Shown: positions 52,498-61,474 of the stretch, piece by piece
Layout of the letters: every line of letters begins with the position of its first letter
Position numbering within the stretch: the first letter of the stretch is position 1
Assembly (NCBI GenBank): GCA_934718275.1
Contig: CAKUZD010000005.1
Location: 62,001-126,000 of the forward strand
Reading direction: 5' to 3'
Length of the DNA stretch: 64,000 nucleotides
Origin: an uncultured Candidatus Melainabacteria bacterium
Lineage (GTDB): Bacteria; Cyanobacteriota; Vampirovibrionia; Gastranaerophilales; Gastranaerophilaceae
The notes under the pieces: generated by a model
Database searches by the model: none
Told to the model about the DNA's origin: nothing
Seen by the model: only the letters and a program-made list of their open reading frames with translations
Position numbers and translations under genes: made by a program

Positions 52498-53598
52498 TTA
52501 AGCGTTTTTGCCGAAAAGATAGCCGAGTAAAAGACCTGCACCTGCTGCAATAGCTCCAAATTTTCCGGCTTTATTCCATTTAAAGTTTTTATATGCTTTT
52601 GTCAAAGCTTCCGGTGTATCTTTTTTGAAAGCTTTTGCACTTTCATCCCAGTGAGATTTAAATTGATCTTCTAGGTTTAAGTTGATTTTGGCAATTCTTG
52701 CTTTTCCTGCATCAATTCCATGTTGATATCTGTTTAAAAGTTTTTCTTGAGTTCCGATTTGTGTTGCTAATTTTGATGCTTTTGCTTTTATTTCTGCATC
52801 AGTTCCTTTAAGTTTAAATGTTTCAGCATTGTCTATAAAGAATTTTTCAATATCTGCAACTGTTGCATCTTTTTTCAAAGTTTTTACTTTTTCTAAAATT
52901 TGATTTAATTTGTCTATTTTTCTTTGATTGAATTCAACAGAGTGTTCGTTGTTTGCAAAAATTGCAGCAGATTTTGAAAGTTTTTTGGTATCAATTTTTT
53001 CAAGTTCCGGTTTTGCTAAGTCTATTGCTGCTTTTGCTTCTGCCGGTGTTTGAATAGATGCAGGAAGAAGTTTTCTTGTATTTTCCGGTAAGTCTTCCAA
53101 GCTTGCAACTGTAGCTAAATCCCTTACTGCGTTGTATTGTTTTGTATCAGCAACACCTATTATGTCATAAACTTTTTGAGCTTTAGCTTGATATAATTCT
53201 TCAAATTTCTTTACGGCAGTTTCTTCTACGTTTTGCTTTCCTAAGATGTTTAAAAGATTTTGGTCTACTTTGCCATCTTTAATCGGGCTTGTTGCAAAGT
53301 TATAAATTCCTGCAGTTGTTGCTCCACCGGCAATAGTACCTGTTACAAGAGCGGATGTCAAAGCTGAGCCTCCACCTTGTTTTTGAAATTCATCTGTTTG
53401 AGCTTGTTGATAGCCTTGGAATGCTGTTGGATAATTTGCAGCTTGTTGATATTGTTGCATATAAGATGGTCCAAAAGCTGATTGAGCCATAAAATCATCA
53501 TTCATTGAAGATGCGTAAGGATTCATCATTGAATCTGCTACATAAGGACGACGCATAATTGAATCCATCGCATAAGAATTGTAATTAACCCCTGACAT
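52498..53598 (-). CDS. Lineage-restricted protein with Gln/Tyr-rich N-terminus
   Basis: 366 residues. N-terminus (1-70) is disordered and rich in Met, Gln, Tyr, Asn (FGPSYMQQYQQAANYPTAFQ). A Gly/Ala hydrophobic stretch (SALVTGTIAGGATTAGIYNF, about 80-100) and a C-terminal one (GKFGAIAAGAGLLLGYLFG) flank a long Lys/Ala/Glu helical region, giving a hairpin-like two-anchor layout. ATG follows TTGAAAGGTTAGAAATT. Function unknown; perhaps a membrane-associated structural protein. Confidence 0.78.
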   Translation of the reverse strand: MSGVNYNSYAMDSIMRRPYVADSMMNPYASSMNDDFMAQSAFGPSYMQQYQQAANYPTAFQGYQQAQTDEFQKQGGGSALTSALVTGTIAGGATTAGIYNFATSPIKDGKVDQNLLNILGKQNVEETAVKKFEELYQAKAQKVYDIIGVADTKQYNAVRDLATVASLEDLPENTRKLLPASIQTPAEAKAAIDLAKPELEKIDTKKLSKSAAIFANNEHSVEFNQRKIDKLNQILEKVKTLKKDATVADIEKFFIDNAETFKLKGTDAEIKAKASKLATQIGTQEKLLNRYQHGIDAGKARIAKINLNLEDQFKSHWDESAKAFKKDTPEALTKAYKNFKWNKAGKFGAIAAGAGLLLGYLFGKNA

Positions 53599-53709
53599 AA
53601 TTTCTAACCTTTCAATATAACCTAACCTTGTATATATAAAAAATTTTTGTTAGAAAAAATTGCTAAATTAGAATAAGCACACTTAATATTTCTTAATAAA
53701 TATTGAGGC

Positions 53710-54978
53710 TTATTTTAGGGAATTAAATAATGAGTCAAATTCAGGGAAAGATATGTCAACCCACTCAAAACCGTTTATACTGATAGGTTTTTGACAAATA
53801 AGCCCTGCAACGTACAAACTCATAGCCAGTCTGTGGTCATGATAGGTTTCTACTTCACAATTACCGGATAATGATGTTTTTCCATTTATAATAAATCCAT
53901 CCGGAGTTTCTTCAATGTCAGCTTTGAGTTTTTTTAACTCTGTTACGACAGCTTTAATTCTATCAGACTCTTTGTTTCTTAAATCTTGAGCATCTTTAAT
54001 GACAGTTGTTCCTTCTGCTTGAGTAGCCAAAACTGCAATTACCGGTAATTCATCAATTAGGCGAGGGATTATATCTCCTTCTATTGTACATGATTTAAGT
54101 TGAGAATAAGAAATTTGAATATCTCCAACTTCTTCTCCTGAGATATTTCTTTTATCTAAGATTTCTATGTTTCCGCCCATATTTTTCGCAACTTCAAGAA
54201 TGCCTGTTCGTGTTGGGTTTAGACCGACATTTTTAAGAATTATTTTTGAGTTCGGAACTATTAAGCCTGCTACAATAAAATATGCAGCGGAGGATATATC
54301 TCCACAAATTTCAATAATTTTAGGTTCTAAGGTCGATTTTTCTATTGTAACTTTATTTCTATCCGTTAAGATATTAGCTCCCATATATTTGAGCATAATT
54401 TCTGTATGATTGCGCGAAATATATGGTTCTGTAAAACTTGTTTTACCTTCAGTATTCAGACCGGCAAGCAAAATACAAGATTTTACCTGAGCAGATGCAA
54501 GTTTTGAAGTATAATCAATTGAATGGAGTTTTGTACCATTTATTTCTAATGGAGCTTTGAATTCATTAGATAAAATATTAGCCCCCATAAGTGAAAGAGG
54601 TTCTATAACACGTTTCATTGGGCGTTTTGATAAACTTGTGTCTCCAACGAGGACTGAAGAAAATTTTTGTCCCGCTAAAATTCCTGTCATTAATCTCATT
54701 GTTGTTCCAGAATTTCCGCAATCAAGTTCTTTTTGTGGTGCAGTAAGAGAGCCATTTGAATAAATAATTAAATCTTTGTCAAATTTTGCATCAATTCCAA
54801 GAGCTTGACAAATTTTTAGAGAAGATAAAGGGTCTTGCCCCTTAGAAAAGTTTTTTATAACAGATTTCCCTTTTGCGAGTGCTGCAAACATAACAGCTCT
54901 ATGAGAAATAGATTTATCGGCGGGGATTGTTATAATTCCATTTAAACCGTTGTCGATTTTATTAATAATTTTTTGCAT
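53710..54978 (-). CDS. aroA: 3-phosphoshikimate 1-carboxyvinyltransferase (EPSP synthase)
   Basis: Sixth step of the shikimate pathway: shikimate-3-phosphate plus PEP to EPSP. 422 residues, full length. Motifs: ADKSISHRAVMFAALAKG at the N-terminus, DCGNSGTTMRLMTGIL, GDTSLSKRPMKRVI, IIPRLIDELPVIAVLATQAEG, LRNKESDRIKAV, and YHDHRLAMSL. TAACAT ends 6 nt before the ATG and no Shine-Dalgarno is present, so a leaderless start is possible. No other aro gene in the window. Confidence 0.95.
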   Translation of the reverse strand: MQKIINKIDNGLNGIITIPADKSISHRAVMFAALAKGKSVIKNFSKGQDPLSSLKICQALGIDAKFDKDLIIYSNGSLTAPQKELDCGNSGTTMRLMTGILAGQKFSSVLVGDTSLSKRPMKRVIEPLSLMGANILSNEFKAPLEINGTKLHSIDYTSKLASAQVKSCILLAGLNTEGKTSFTEPYISRNHTEIMLKYMGANILTDRNKVTIEKSTLEPKIIEICGDISSAAYFIVAGLIVPNSKIILKNVGLNPTRTGILEVAKNMGGNIEILDKRNISGEEVGDIQISYSQLKSCTIEGDIIPRLIDELPVIAVLATQAEGTTVIKDAQDLRNKESDRIKAVVTELKKLKADIEETPDGFIINGKTSLSGNCEVETYHDHRLAMSLYVAGLICQKPISINGFEWVDISFPEFDSLFNSLK

Positions 54979-55032
54979 AAGTTAATGTTAGCATGAAATA
55001 AATGTTTATGGTATAATTGCTTTACAAACTAA

Positions 55033-55119
55033 AGAGAGGTGTCCGAGCGGTTTAAGGTGCAATCTTGGAAAGGTTGTGTGGGAGCAATTCCACCGAGGGT
55101 TCGAATCCCTTCCTCTCTG
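55033..55119 (+). tRNA. tRNA-Ser (GGA)
   Basis: 87 nt with the long variable arm of class II tRNAs (GTGTGGGAGCAATTCCACC). Acceptor AGAGAGG / CCTCTCT, anticodon loop CTTGGAAAG with GGA, T-arm GAGGG TTCGAAT CCCTT. Discriminator G; CCA not encoded. Confidence 0.95.
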
Positions 55120-55173
55120 TTTTTTGAAGAGTAAATGTAATTAAATTGTGTTTTTAGGTTGAGAGGGTTTTGT

Positions 55174-55605
55174 ATGAAAAACTTGATTTTATTTTTAGCT
55201 ATAGGGTTAGTGATTTCAATTGGTTCGAAATGTTTAGCATCTGATGCAATTTATACAGTAGAAGATGGGACAACTTTAATGTGTGTTGGGCAAAGAGTTA
55301 GTGGTTCTATAGACGAATATATCAATGTAACAGATTATTACACATTCAAAAACGGGAAAATTTACAGTAAAAATTTAATAAATATGTATGGCAATATCAA
55401 CAAAAACCCTAAAAAAGTTATGAAATTGAAAATTACCGATGATACAATTTCTTTTAAAGATAGACTTATTGGTGCTTGGGTTGGAAATTATAAATGGGTT
55501 AAAATAAATCGTCATACAGGGTTATATACTTTTAATGCCAAAAAGGATTTTTCAACTTGGTACAGAGTTGCGAATGTTTCAGGATATTGTAAGGTTGTTG
55601 AGTAG
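55174..55605 (+). CDS. Exported small beta-rich protein of unknown function
   Basis: 143 residues. Signal peptide MKNLILFLAIGLVISIG..CLA, then about 120 residues of predicted beta structure with alternating polar/hydrophobic residues and two Cys (MCVGQRV near the start and GYCKVVE at the end), which could form a disulfide linking the ends. ATG 55174 follows GAGAGGGTTTTGT; the TTG at 55159 is rejected because it lies inside that RBS. Periplasmic or surface location expected. Confidence 0.78.
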   Translation: MKNLILFLAIGLVISIGSKCLASDAIYTVEDGTTLMCVGQRVSGSIDEYINVTDYYTFKNGKIYSKNLINMYGNINKNPKKVMKLKITDDTISFKDRLIGAWVGNYKWVKINRHTGLYTFNAKKDFSTWYRVANVSGYCKVVE

Positions 55606-55654
55606 TCGTTTATTACTTTATTATGAAATTTGTTGCCTAAAAATTTACAAGTTT

Positions 55655-55691
55655 AATAAGCTTTTTTAACAAAAGCTTATTATATTTTTTC
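55655..55691. terminator. Terminator between convergent genes
   Basis: AATAAGCTTTT / AAAAGCTTATT stem with loop TTAAC, + strand tail ATATTTTTTC. Confidence 0.82.
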
Positions 55692-55716
55692 AAAAACGAT
55701 AGTTATGAGTCGTTTG

Positions 55717-56916
55717 TTATTTTATTTTTTTAGGTAGTGCATCTCTTAACAGATTTCTGGTATGTAAACCGTCTAATATTCTAAAGTTTAAGAAATTTCT
55801 AAAATCGCCCAACAAATCATTAAAGTTGGTGAATAGTTTTTTACTTCCATATTGTTCTGCCAATATTTCCAATTTTTTAGGTTCTGCTTTTCCTGTTTTA
55901 AATCTGTCCGGATTATATTTTGACCAAGCAAAATGAGGATAATATGTTGAACGGCATTCGTTTGTGTTTTGATTTAGTAACATTTCCTTAAACATATCAA
56001 AATCCATGTCATAATATGTTTGTTTAATGTTTTTTTCGTATGGTGCTAACTTTGGTGGCATACAAACGTAAGGATCAGGAACGTATTCTTCATTAAATAG
56101 GTGCTCAAAATATGCTTTTGAACCAAATTTTACAAGTTCTATAGATTTAGAAAATTTTTCCAATACTTTTTGATCTGCAGCGTAATCGGACATGACTTCA
56201 AGGAAAGATGTAAAACCTTTTCCTGTGCATACGTAATCTGTTATTATTGTTTTTCTTCCGTTCTTTTCAAATTCTTTAACAATTGATTTTGGGTCAAGTT
56301 GTTTGTTTTTCAAGTATTTACGATATGCATTAATTTCGTCTTCTTTTGGTGCTGCTATGTCCCTTCTGTCAACATTTCCATTTCCGCTAGGTTGATACCA
56401 TCGACCTGAAAATGCAGCCATTTTGTATCCGTCAATTCCATCTTTCATCCATGTAGCTGCATTTAAAAACCATTTCATACTTCTGCCAAGGCAAAGTATT
56501 TGACAATCTTTGTATTTCTTATAAATCATTGAAGTTTTTATAAATTCATTCATGTTATGCTCAGACGCCAGTGGAAGGGTTGTATATTTTTTATCAACAA
56601 TATTGTCTGCATCTTGGACTAAGTCATTAGAAAAATCAATGCAACGTCTTCTGTAAAAATCAAGAATTCTTTTATTTTTTCTTTCAGTAGAAATCATTGA
56701 TTTATAATTGTCAAAATCAATATCATCAACGGTTCTTCCTTGACTAATTTTATTCCCGAAATGTATATTTGCTCCGTAACGGAAATTTACAGGCATTTGA
56801 ACGTATTTGTTATTGACAAAACTACTATTATTTAACGATTTGTCATTTTTTGGCTTTATATGTAAAGCATTGTTGAAATTGGTATAGTAACCCCCTTGAA
56901 CTCTTTGCACTAACAT
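55717..56916 (-). CDS. Protein of unknown function with a phosphoribosyltransferase-like motif
   Basis: 399 residues, soluble. N-terminus (1-65) looks disordered and contains VNFRYGANIHFG, similar in style to the start of the gene at 63600 (SAVNFTGVQF). The middle has CQILCLGRSMKWFL (a Rossmann-like strand then GRS) and about 100 residues later TIITDYVCTGKGFTSFLEVM, which resembles the PRPP-binding loop of phosphoribosyltransferases (hydrophobic strand, D, then TG and T). A diverged PRTase-like fold is an inference; no enzymatic role proposed. ATG precedes MLVQRVQGG; RBS AAGAGGATATATTT. Confidence 0.75.
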   Translation of the reverse strand: MLVQRVQGGYYTNFNNALHIKPKNDKSLNNSSFVNNKYVQMPVNFRYGANIHFGNKISQGRTVDDIDFDNYKSMISTERKNKRILDFYRRRCIDFSNDLVQDADNIVDKKYTTLPLASEHNMNEFIKTSMIYKKYKDCQILCLGRSMKWFLNAATWMKDGIDGYKMAAFSGRWYQPSGNGNVDRRDIAAPKEDEINAYRKYLKNKQLDPKSIVKEFEKNGRKTIITDYVCTGKGFTSFLEVMSDYAADQKVLEKFSKSIELVKFGSKAYFEHLFNEEYVPDPYVCMPPKLAPYEKNIKQTYYDMDFDMFKEMLLNQNTNECRSTYYPHFAWSKYNPDRFKTGKAEPKKLEILAEQYGSKKLFTNFNDLLGDFRNFLNFRILDGLHTRNLLRDALPKKIK

Positions 56917-57013
56917 AAATATATCCTCTTAATTTTATCCTCTAATGCATGCTTTAAAAATGGTAAAATAATTTTTTGCTAGAAAAGTTCAAATATGTAA
57001 AAAAAACTTAATA

Positions 57014-57766
57014 TTAACGCATTATTAAGTCTTTTATCACTTCGCCTGCTATAATCATTCCTACCACCGGAGGAACGAACGCATTACTCCCGGGGATTTG
57101 GTGTTTGACTGTACATTTTCTTGTTCCCGGAGGACAAACACAGTGAGCTTTACAACTTATTGACATGTCTTCTTTAGGCTTAATTGGAGGTTCTTTTGAG
57201 TAGACAACTTTAACTTTTTTTATTCTACGTTTTCTTAATTCTGTTCTAATAACTTTGGCAAGCGGACAAACCGATGTTTTTGAAATATCTGCGATTTCAA
57301 ATTTTGTCGGATCCATTTTGTTTCCGGCACCCATGGCACAAATAATTGGTGTGTTTGAGGCTTTTGCTTTTTCAATAAGGGAAAGTTTGCCGACTACGGT
57401 ATCTATTGCATCAATTACGTAATCGTATTGCGTAAAATCAAATAAATTTTCTGTTTCCGGTGTATAGAAAGTTTGATAGGTGTTTACAATGCAATTAGGA
57501 TTAATCTCGAGAATTCTTTCTTTCGCTACTTCGACTTTGTATTTGCCAACAGTTTTTCGTGTCGCGTAGAGTTGTCTATTTAAATTTGTTATACATACTT
57601 TATCATCATCAATTATGTCTATTGTTCCTAATCCGCTTCTGACAAGCGCTTCAACAGCGTAGCCTCCTACGCCGCCTATTCCGAATACTGCAACTCGTGA
57701 ATTTTTAAGTTTTTGTATTCCTTCTGCACCTATTAATAATTCTGTTCTTGAAAATTGATTTAGCAT
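57014..57766 (-). CDS. tcdA: tRNA threonylcarbamoyladenosine dehydratase (TcdA/CsdL)
   Basis: 250 residues, E1-like (ThiF/MoeB) fold. Cyclises t6A37 to ct6A in tRNAs reading ANN codons, using ATP. Seen: FSRTELLIGAEGIQKL start, nucleotide-binding GIGGVGGYAVEALVRSG, DIIDDDKVCITNLNRQLYA (the DxDxxxxxNxxRQ motif), YDYVIDAIDTVVGKL, and GAGNKMDP with an SVCPLAKVIRTELRKR region specific to TcdA. AGAGGAAAA precedes the ATG. Confidence 0.94.
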   Translation of the reverse strand: MLNQFSRTELLIGAEGIQKLKNSRVAVFGIGGVGGYAVEALVRSGLGTIDIIDDDKVCITNLNRQLYATRKTVGKYKVEVAKERILEINPNCIVNTYQTFYTPETENLFDFTQYDYVIDAIDTVVGKLSLIEKAKASNTPIICAMGAGNKMDPTKFEIADISKTSVCPLAKVIRTELRKRRIKKVKVVYSKEPPIKPKEDMSISCKAHCVCPPGTRKCTVKHQIPGSNAFVPPVVGMIIAGEVIKDLIMR

Positions 57767-57834
57767 TTTTCCTCTTTTAATTTAATTTATCTTGTTATAA
57801 TTATATCTCAAAATTTTATGATATTATTTTGTGT

Positions 57835-58917
57835 ATGGAAAAAATGTTTTCGGATAAAATAAATATGTTAAAGGCATTAGCAATAATGCTTGTAGTTTCA
57901 GGGCATTTGGAATTTTCTTTATTGGGAATGTTTACCCCATATTCGTTTCAATTAGCTTTATTTTTCTTTATTTCCGGATGTTTATTTAAGGATAAATATT
58001 TGAATAATGTTGCACAATTTTTTGAAAGAAGGGTAAAAAGCCTTCTTGTTCCATATTTTTACTACAATTTATTTTATCTTGGAGTAACTCTTTTAATTGC
58101 CAAGTTGACGGGTAAATTTTGGGGAATGCCGTTAAGTTTTAAAAATTTTTTTATTACTCCGTTTTTGAATGGACATCAATTTGACTTGTCTTGCCCGTTA
58201 TGGTTTGTAACACAGTTATTTATGACAATGATAACTTTTTTATTTTTACTTAGGGCTTTGACCAATGTAAGTAAGAATAAATTTGTTCATTTGGCATTTT
58301 TTACCATTATAGGAGTTTTAGCTATTCCTTTTGATAAAATATTTGTAATAACTCCTGTAATGTTGGTAGTTATTAGAACAATGATGTCATTGTTTTTTGT
58401 TTATCTTGGGTACTTTTATACTCATTATATTAAAGACAATTATGATATTTTTACTACCAAATGGCTTGGTATGATTGTTGTGTTTCAGTCAATATTATGG
58501 CTATTTAATAGGGATTTTACGCCGGAGCATGGTATTGGTTTGAGTTATGTACTTGTTTGGGGTAGATTTGATAATCAGTTGATAGTTCCGATATTTACAA
58601 GTTTAACAGGAATTTGGGCATCTTTATTTGTAGTAAAAATTTTGTATCCATATTTAAAAAACGTAAAATTTATTCAAGATATGGGAAATGTAACATATCA
58701 TATTATGGCAAATCATTTGCTTGTAATGTATTTGATAACTGCAATATTAATGAAATTACATGGGGTTTCTATTACAGAACGTGCAAATCAGGACATTTAT
58801 TGGATTTATAATCCGGTTCAAACAACATATTTTTATTTTGTTATAACAATGATAATAACAACTTACGTTGGTGTTGGGTTGAAAAAGTTGCATAGTAAAT
58901 TATTTAAAAATTCGTAG
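57835..58917 (+). CDS. Acyltransferase-3 family membrane protein
   Basis: 360 residues with about ten TM helices. AT3 signatures: INMLKALAIMLVVSGHLEF at the N-terminus with the conserved His, then QLALFFFISGCLF, RRVKSLLVPYFYYN, and LWFVTQLF. Such proteins O-acetylate or otherwise acylate surface sugars using cytoplasmic acyl-CoA, so it may decorate the glycan made by the 28.9-44.7 kb locus. No SGNH domain. TATTAT ends 7 nt before ATG 57835 without Shine-Dalgarno; the TTG at 57829 is rejected. Confidence 0.9.
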   Translation: MEKMFSDKINMLKALAIMLVVSGHLEFSLLGMFTPYSFQLALFFFISGCLFKDKYLNNVAQFFERRVKSLLVPYFYYNLFYLGVTLLIAKLTGKFWGMPLSFKNFFITPFLNGHQFDLSCPLWFVTQLFMTMITFLFLLRALTNVSKNKFVHLAFFTIIGVLAIPFDKIFVITPVMLVVIRTMMSLFFVYLGYFYTHYIKDNYDIFTTKWLGMIVVFQSILWLFNRDFTPEHGIGLSYVLVWGRFDNQLIVPIFTSLTGIWASLFVVKILYPYLKNVKFIQDMGNVTYHIMANHLLVMYLITAILMKLHGVSITERANQDIYWIYNPVQTTYFYFVITMIITTYVGVGLKKLHSKLFKNS

Positions 58918-58989
58918 AATAAATATTCCCCATTTGTTATTGCCATGTTTACCAATATATTTGTTAATAATTTTTGGTAAAACATTTGT

Positions 58990-59103
58990 ATGATAACGAT
59001 TGTTAAGGTTTTAAATTATTTGTCTTTTTATGTTTTACAACTTTTTCAAACGCATAATTTTGAAGGATTATGCAGTTTGTTAAAAGATTTTTTTATTGGG
59101 TGA
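58990..59103 (+). CDS. Possible 37-residue protein
   Basis: Frame MITIVKVLNYLSFYVLQLFQ plus 17 more residues, mildly hydrophobic. Its stop lies inside the RBS region of the following MlaD-like gene. TAAAAC ends 6 nt before the ATG, the same spacing as the predicted leaderless starts, but this is the only support. Confidence 0.3.
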   Translation: MITIVKVLNYLSFYVLQLFQTHNFEGLCSLLKDFFIG

Positions 59104-59118
59104 TGAGGAGTTTTTATT

Positions 59119-60024
59119 ATGAATAGTTTTTACAAATCTCTAATTATGATTGCTATGCTTTGTGCTATTGGTGGAGCATATATTATTTATAGGACAAATA
59201 CTTATATAACAGCTGAATTCTCAAATTTGAGACCATTTCATAGTTATGCTCCGATTTATTTTAATGGATTTAAAATAGGTAGAGTTGTAAAAGTTAAGCC
59301 AAACAAAGATTACACATCTACAATTGTGACTATGGAGCTTCATCCGCGTGATGTAAAATTACCAATAAATGTTTCTGCAAATTTAAAAAAAGAAAAAAAC
59401 AGATGGGGGAGAAAATTTGACTATATAGATATTGTGCTACCAAAAAATGCGTCTATTTATTATTTAAAAGACGGAGATAAAATTTCTGGAAAAACTACTG
59501 TTGATATAGAATCATTCTTTGCAAATCAAGATCCGGAGACTCTTGAAGCAATAAAGGCAGATATGGCTGAAAGTGCTAAAAATTTGAATATAACAATTCA
59601 AACATTAGGTGACTTATTTGCGACTCTTAATGATATGGCAAATGCAGTGAGCCCTAATGTGGTAAAAGCATCACAAGATTTTAGTAAAACAACGGATAAT
59701 ATTGTAAAGGTTTCTGAAAATGCTAATAATATAGCTGAAAACGTAACTGATTTTTCAGGGAATGTAAATGGAGCTCTTTCTGCAGATAGAATGAATGCAA
59801 CTGCTAAAAACGTTCAAGCAGTATCAAAAAATATCAGACAGATGTCAAAGGAATTAAACAATGCTATGCCACAAATAAATTGCTCATTACAACAAATGAA
59901 TAAAATATTGTATAACATTGATGAAATGACTTCCGGAATTAATTGTACTATGAAAAAGCCGTTTGGGGGAATTCGTATGATTTTTGGTAGTCCGGTAGGC
60001 AAGAAAAAATGTGACTGCAGATAG
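59119..60024 (+). CDS. MlaD/MCE-domain protein, orphan
   Basis: 301 residues. One N-terminal TM helix (about 6-25) then an MCE domain (about 30-115: TYITAEFSNLRPFHSYAPIY, FNGFKIGRVVKVKP). A long helical tail of about 150 residues with regular Asn/hydrophobic spacing follows (NIVKVSENANNIAENVTDFS). MCE proteins form hexamers that carry lipids between inner and outer membranes with an MlaE permease and MlaF ATPase; neither is in the window. ATG follows GATGAGGAGTTTTTATT. The C-terminus ends KKKCDCR. Confidence 0.88.
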   Translation: MNSFYKSLIMIAMLCAIGGAYIIYRTNTYITAEFSNLRPFHSYAPIYFNGFKIGRVVKVKPNKDYTSTIVTMELHPRDVKLPINVSANLKKEKNRWGRKFDYIDIVLPKNASIYYLKDGDKISGKTTVDIESFFANQDPETLEAIKADMAESAKNLNITIQTLGDLFATLNDMANAVSPNVVKASQDFSKTTDNIVKVSENANNIAENVTDFSGNVNGALSADRMNATAKNVQAVSKNIRQMSKELNNAMPQINCSLQQMNKILYNIDEMTSGINCTMKKPFGGIRMIFGSPVGKKKCDCR

Positions 60025-60106
60025 CACAAATAATAGCTCATGTGGGGAATGTTTTTTTTATAGAATTCAATTAAGATTTAAAGGTAATTAGAAGTAGGGG
60101 AAAGGT

Positions 60107-61408
60107 ATGTTAAAAAATTCAACTCTTAAAATATTTTCAATAATAGTTTTTATAACAATATTTACAATAATATCTGTATGTTGTTTGTTGGATTTTAAAT
60201 ACTCAACTCATGTATTTGAATTTGCGATAGTTTTAAGCATCATAAATACAGCGCTATTTGTTTTTATTTGTAGGGATAAGATATTTGCTGAAAAAGAAAA
60301 AACTGAAAAAGATTTAAGAAATGTAATTCAAAATAATGCAAAAAACTTAACAACAATATTAAATAATATGCCTGTAATAGCTTATATTGTGGATACTAAC
60401 TATAATATAAAAGCTTGCAATTCGGAAACACTCAGGTATTTTGGTATTAAAAAAGGAGAGGATGGACAAATAAATCAATTGTCCGAGGAGATTTTTGAAA
60501 GGGATACTATGGAGCAAATGAAAGAAGAAAACGAACTTATCGTAAAGACAAAAAAAACTTTTGTTACAGAAAGACCAATAAAGTTAAAAAACGGAAAACA
60601 AAATTGGTTTATAATTCGAAAAGTTCCAATTTTGGATGCTGATGAAAATGTAACAAAATTTGTTGTATTTGGTAGAAATATTGATGTTGAAAGAGATGCT
60701 CAGCGACAACGAGAAACTTATATTTCTACATTAAGTCATGATTTGAAAATTCCTACAATTGCGCAAATTAGAGCATTAGAACTGATTGTTAACGGGAGTA
60801 TGGGGACAATTACTCAAGAACAGAAGGAAATTCTTGATTTGACTTTGGAATCTTGTTACAGCATGTATGATATGCTTTCAACTATTTTGACAACTTATAA
60901 ATATGAAAATAATGATGTTATATTAAATTATGAAAAAATTCAAATGCTAAAATTGTTGGATGATACTTTTCTAAAATTCGGTAAACATTTGCATAATAAG
61001 AATATTCAAGTGAAAGTATCTGCAAGAGATAAATATATTTCTGTTTATGCAGACAAACTTCAAATGAAAAAAGCTTTTGAAAATTTAATTGATTTTTGTG
61101 TTTCAAATGCGTATAAAGATACTGTAATTTGTTGTGAAATTGAAAAAGACGCTATATTAAACAGTGTAAATATTTCATTATTATATGAAAGCCCTTATGC
61201 GAATCCGAATTCAATTAATAATATGTTTGAGATGTACACAACTTCTGCAGAAAAATTTAATAAAGTTGGCAGCAGTTTAAATTTATACTTGGCGAAGCGA
61301 ATTATAACAGCTCACAGTGGAACAATAAACGTTGAGACAAAACAATCAAGTTATAGTAAATGTAGTATAGAACTACCTTGTTTTACGGAATGTGCAGTAG
61401 CTTGTTAA
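60107..61408 (+). CDS. Membrane PAS histidine-kinase paralogue with degenerate ATPase domain
   Basis: 433 residues. Two TM segments (about 8-29, 35-55), PAS (about 82-195, PVIAYIVDTNYNIKACNSET), HisKA with intact H-box TLSHDLKIPTIAQIRAL (His about 210). In the ATPase domain the N-box second Asn is lost (ENLIDFCVSNA where the paralogue at 51138 has INLLTNA), no DxGxG is visible, and the G2 box reads VGSSLNLYLAKRI in place of TGLGLYLSKQI. Likely a pseudokinase that still dimerises, perhaps with the paralogue. ATG follows AGGGGAAAGGT. Confidence 0.88.
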   Translation: MLKNSTLKIFSIIVFITIFTIISVCCLLDFKYSTHVFEFAIVLSIINTALFVFICRDKIFAEKEKTEKDLRNVIQNNAKNLTTILNNMPVIAYIVDTNYNIKACNSETLRYFGIKKGEDGQINQLSEEIFERDTMEQMKEENELIVKTKKTFVTERPIKLKNGKQNWFIIRKVPILDADENVTKFVVFGRNIDVERDAQRQRETYISTLSHDLKIPTIAQIRALELIVNGSMGTITQEQKEILDLTLESCYSMYDMLSTILTTYKYENNDVILNYEKIQMLKLLDDTFLKFGKHLHNKNIQVKVSARDKYISVYADKLQMKKAFENLIDFCVSNAYKDTVICCEIEKDAILNSVNISLLYESPYANPNSINNMFEMYTTSAEKFNKVGSSLNLYLAKRIITAHSGTINVETKQSSYSKCSIELPCFTECAVAC

Positions 61409-61421
61409 GTTTTTAGTTATG

Positions 61422-61449
61422 TTGACAATTATTGCAAATCAGTTATAAT
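61422..61449 (+). promoter_or_regulatory. Consensus sigma70-type promoter of the SIMPL gene
   Basis: TTGACA (61422-61427), 16 bp, TATAAT (61444-61449). Start near 61456, then AAGGAGATGTGT before ATG 61475: a canonical leadered gene, useful contrast to the leaderless set. Confidence 0.8.
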
Positions 61450-61474
61450 TATTACGTAATTTAAGGAGATGTGT

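Noticed and set aside
58945..58985. Inverted repeat TTTACCAA / TTGGTAAA as a terminator
   Set aside because: Loop of about 20 nt and no T-run; too weak to call as terminator or operator.
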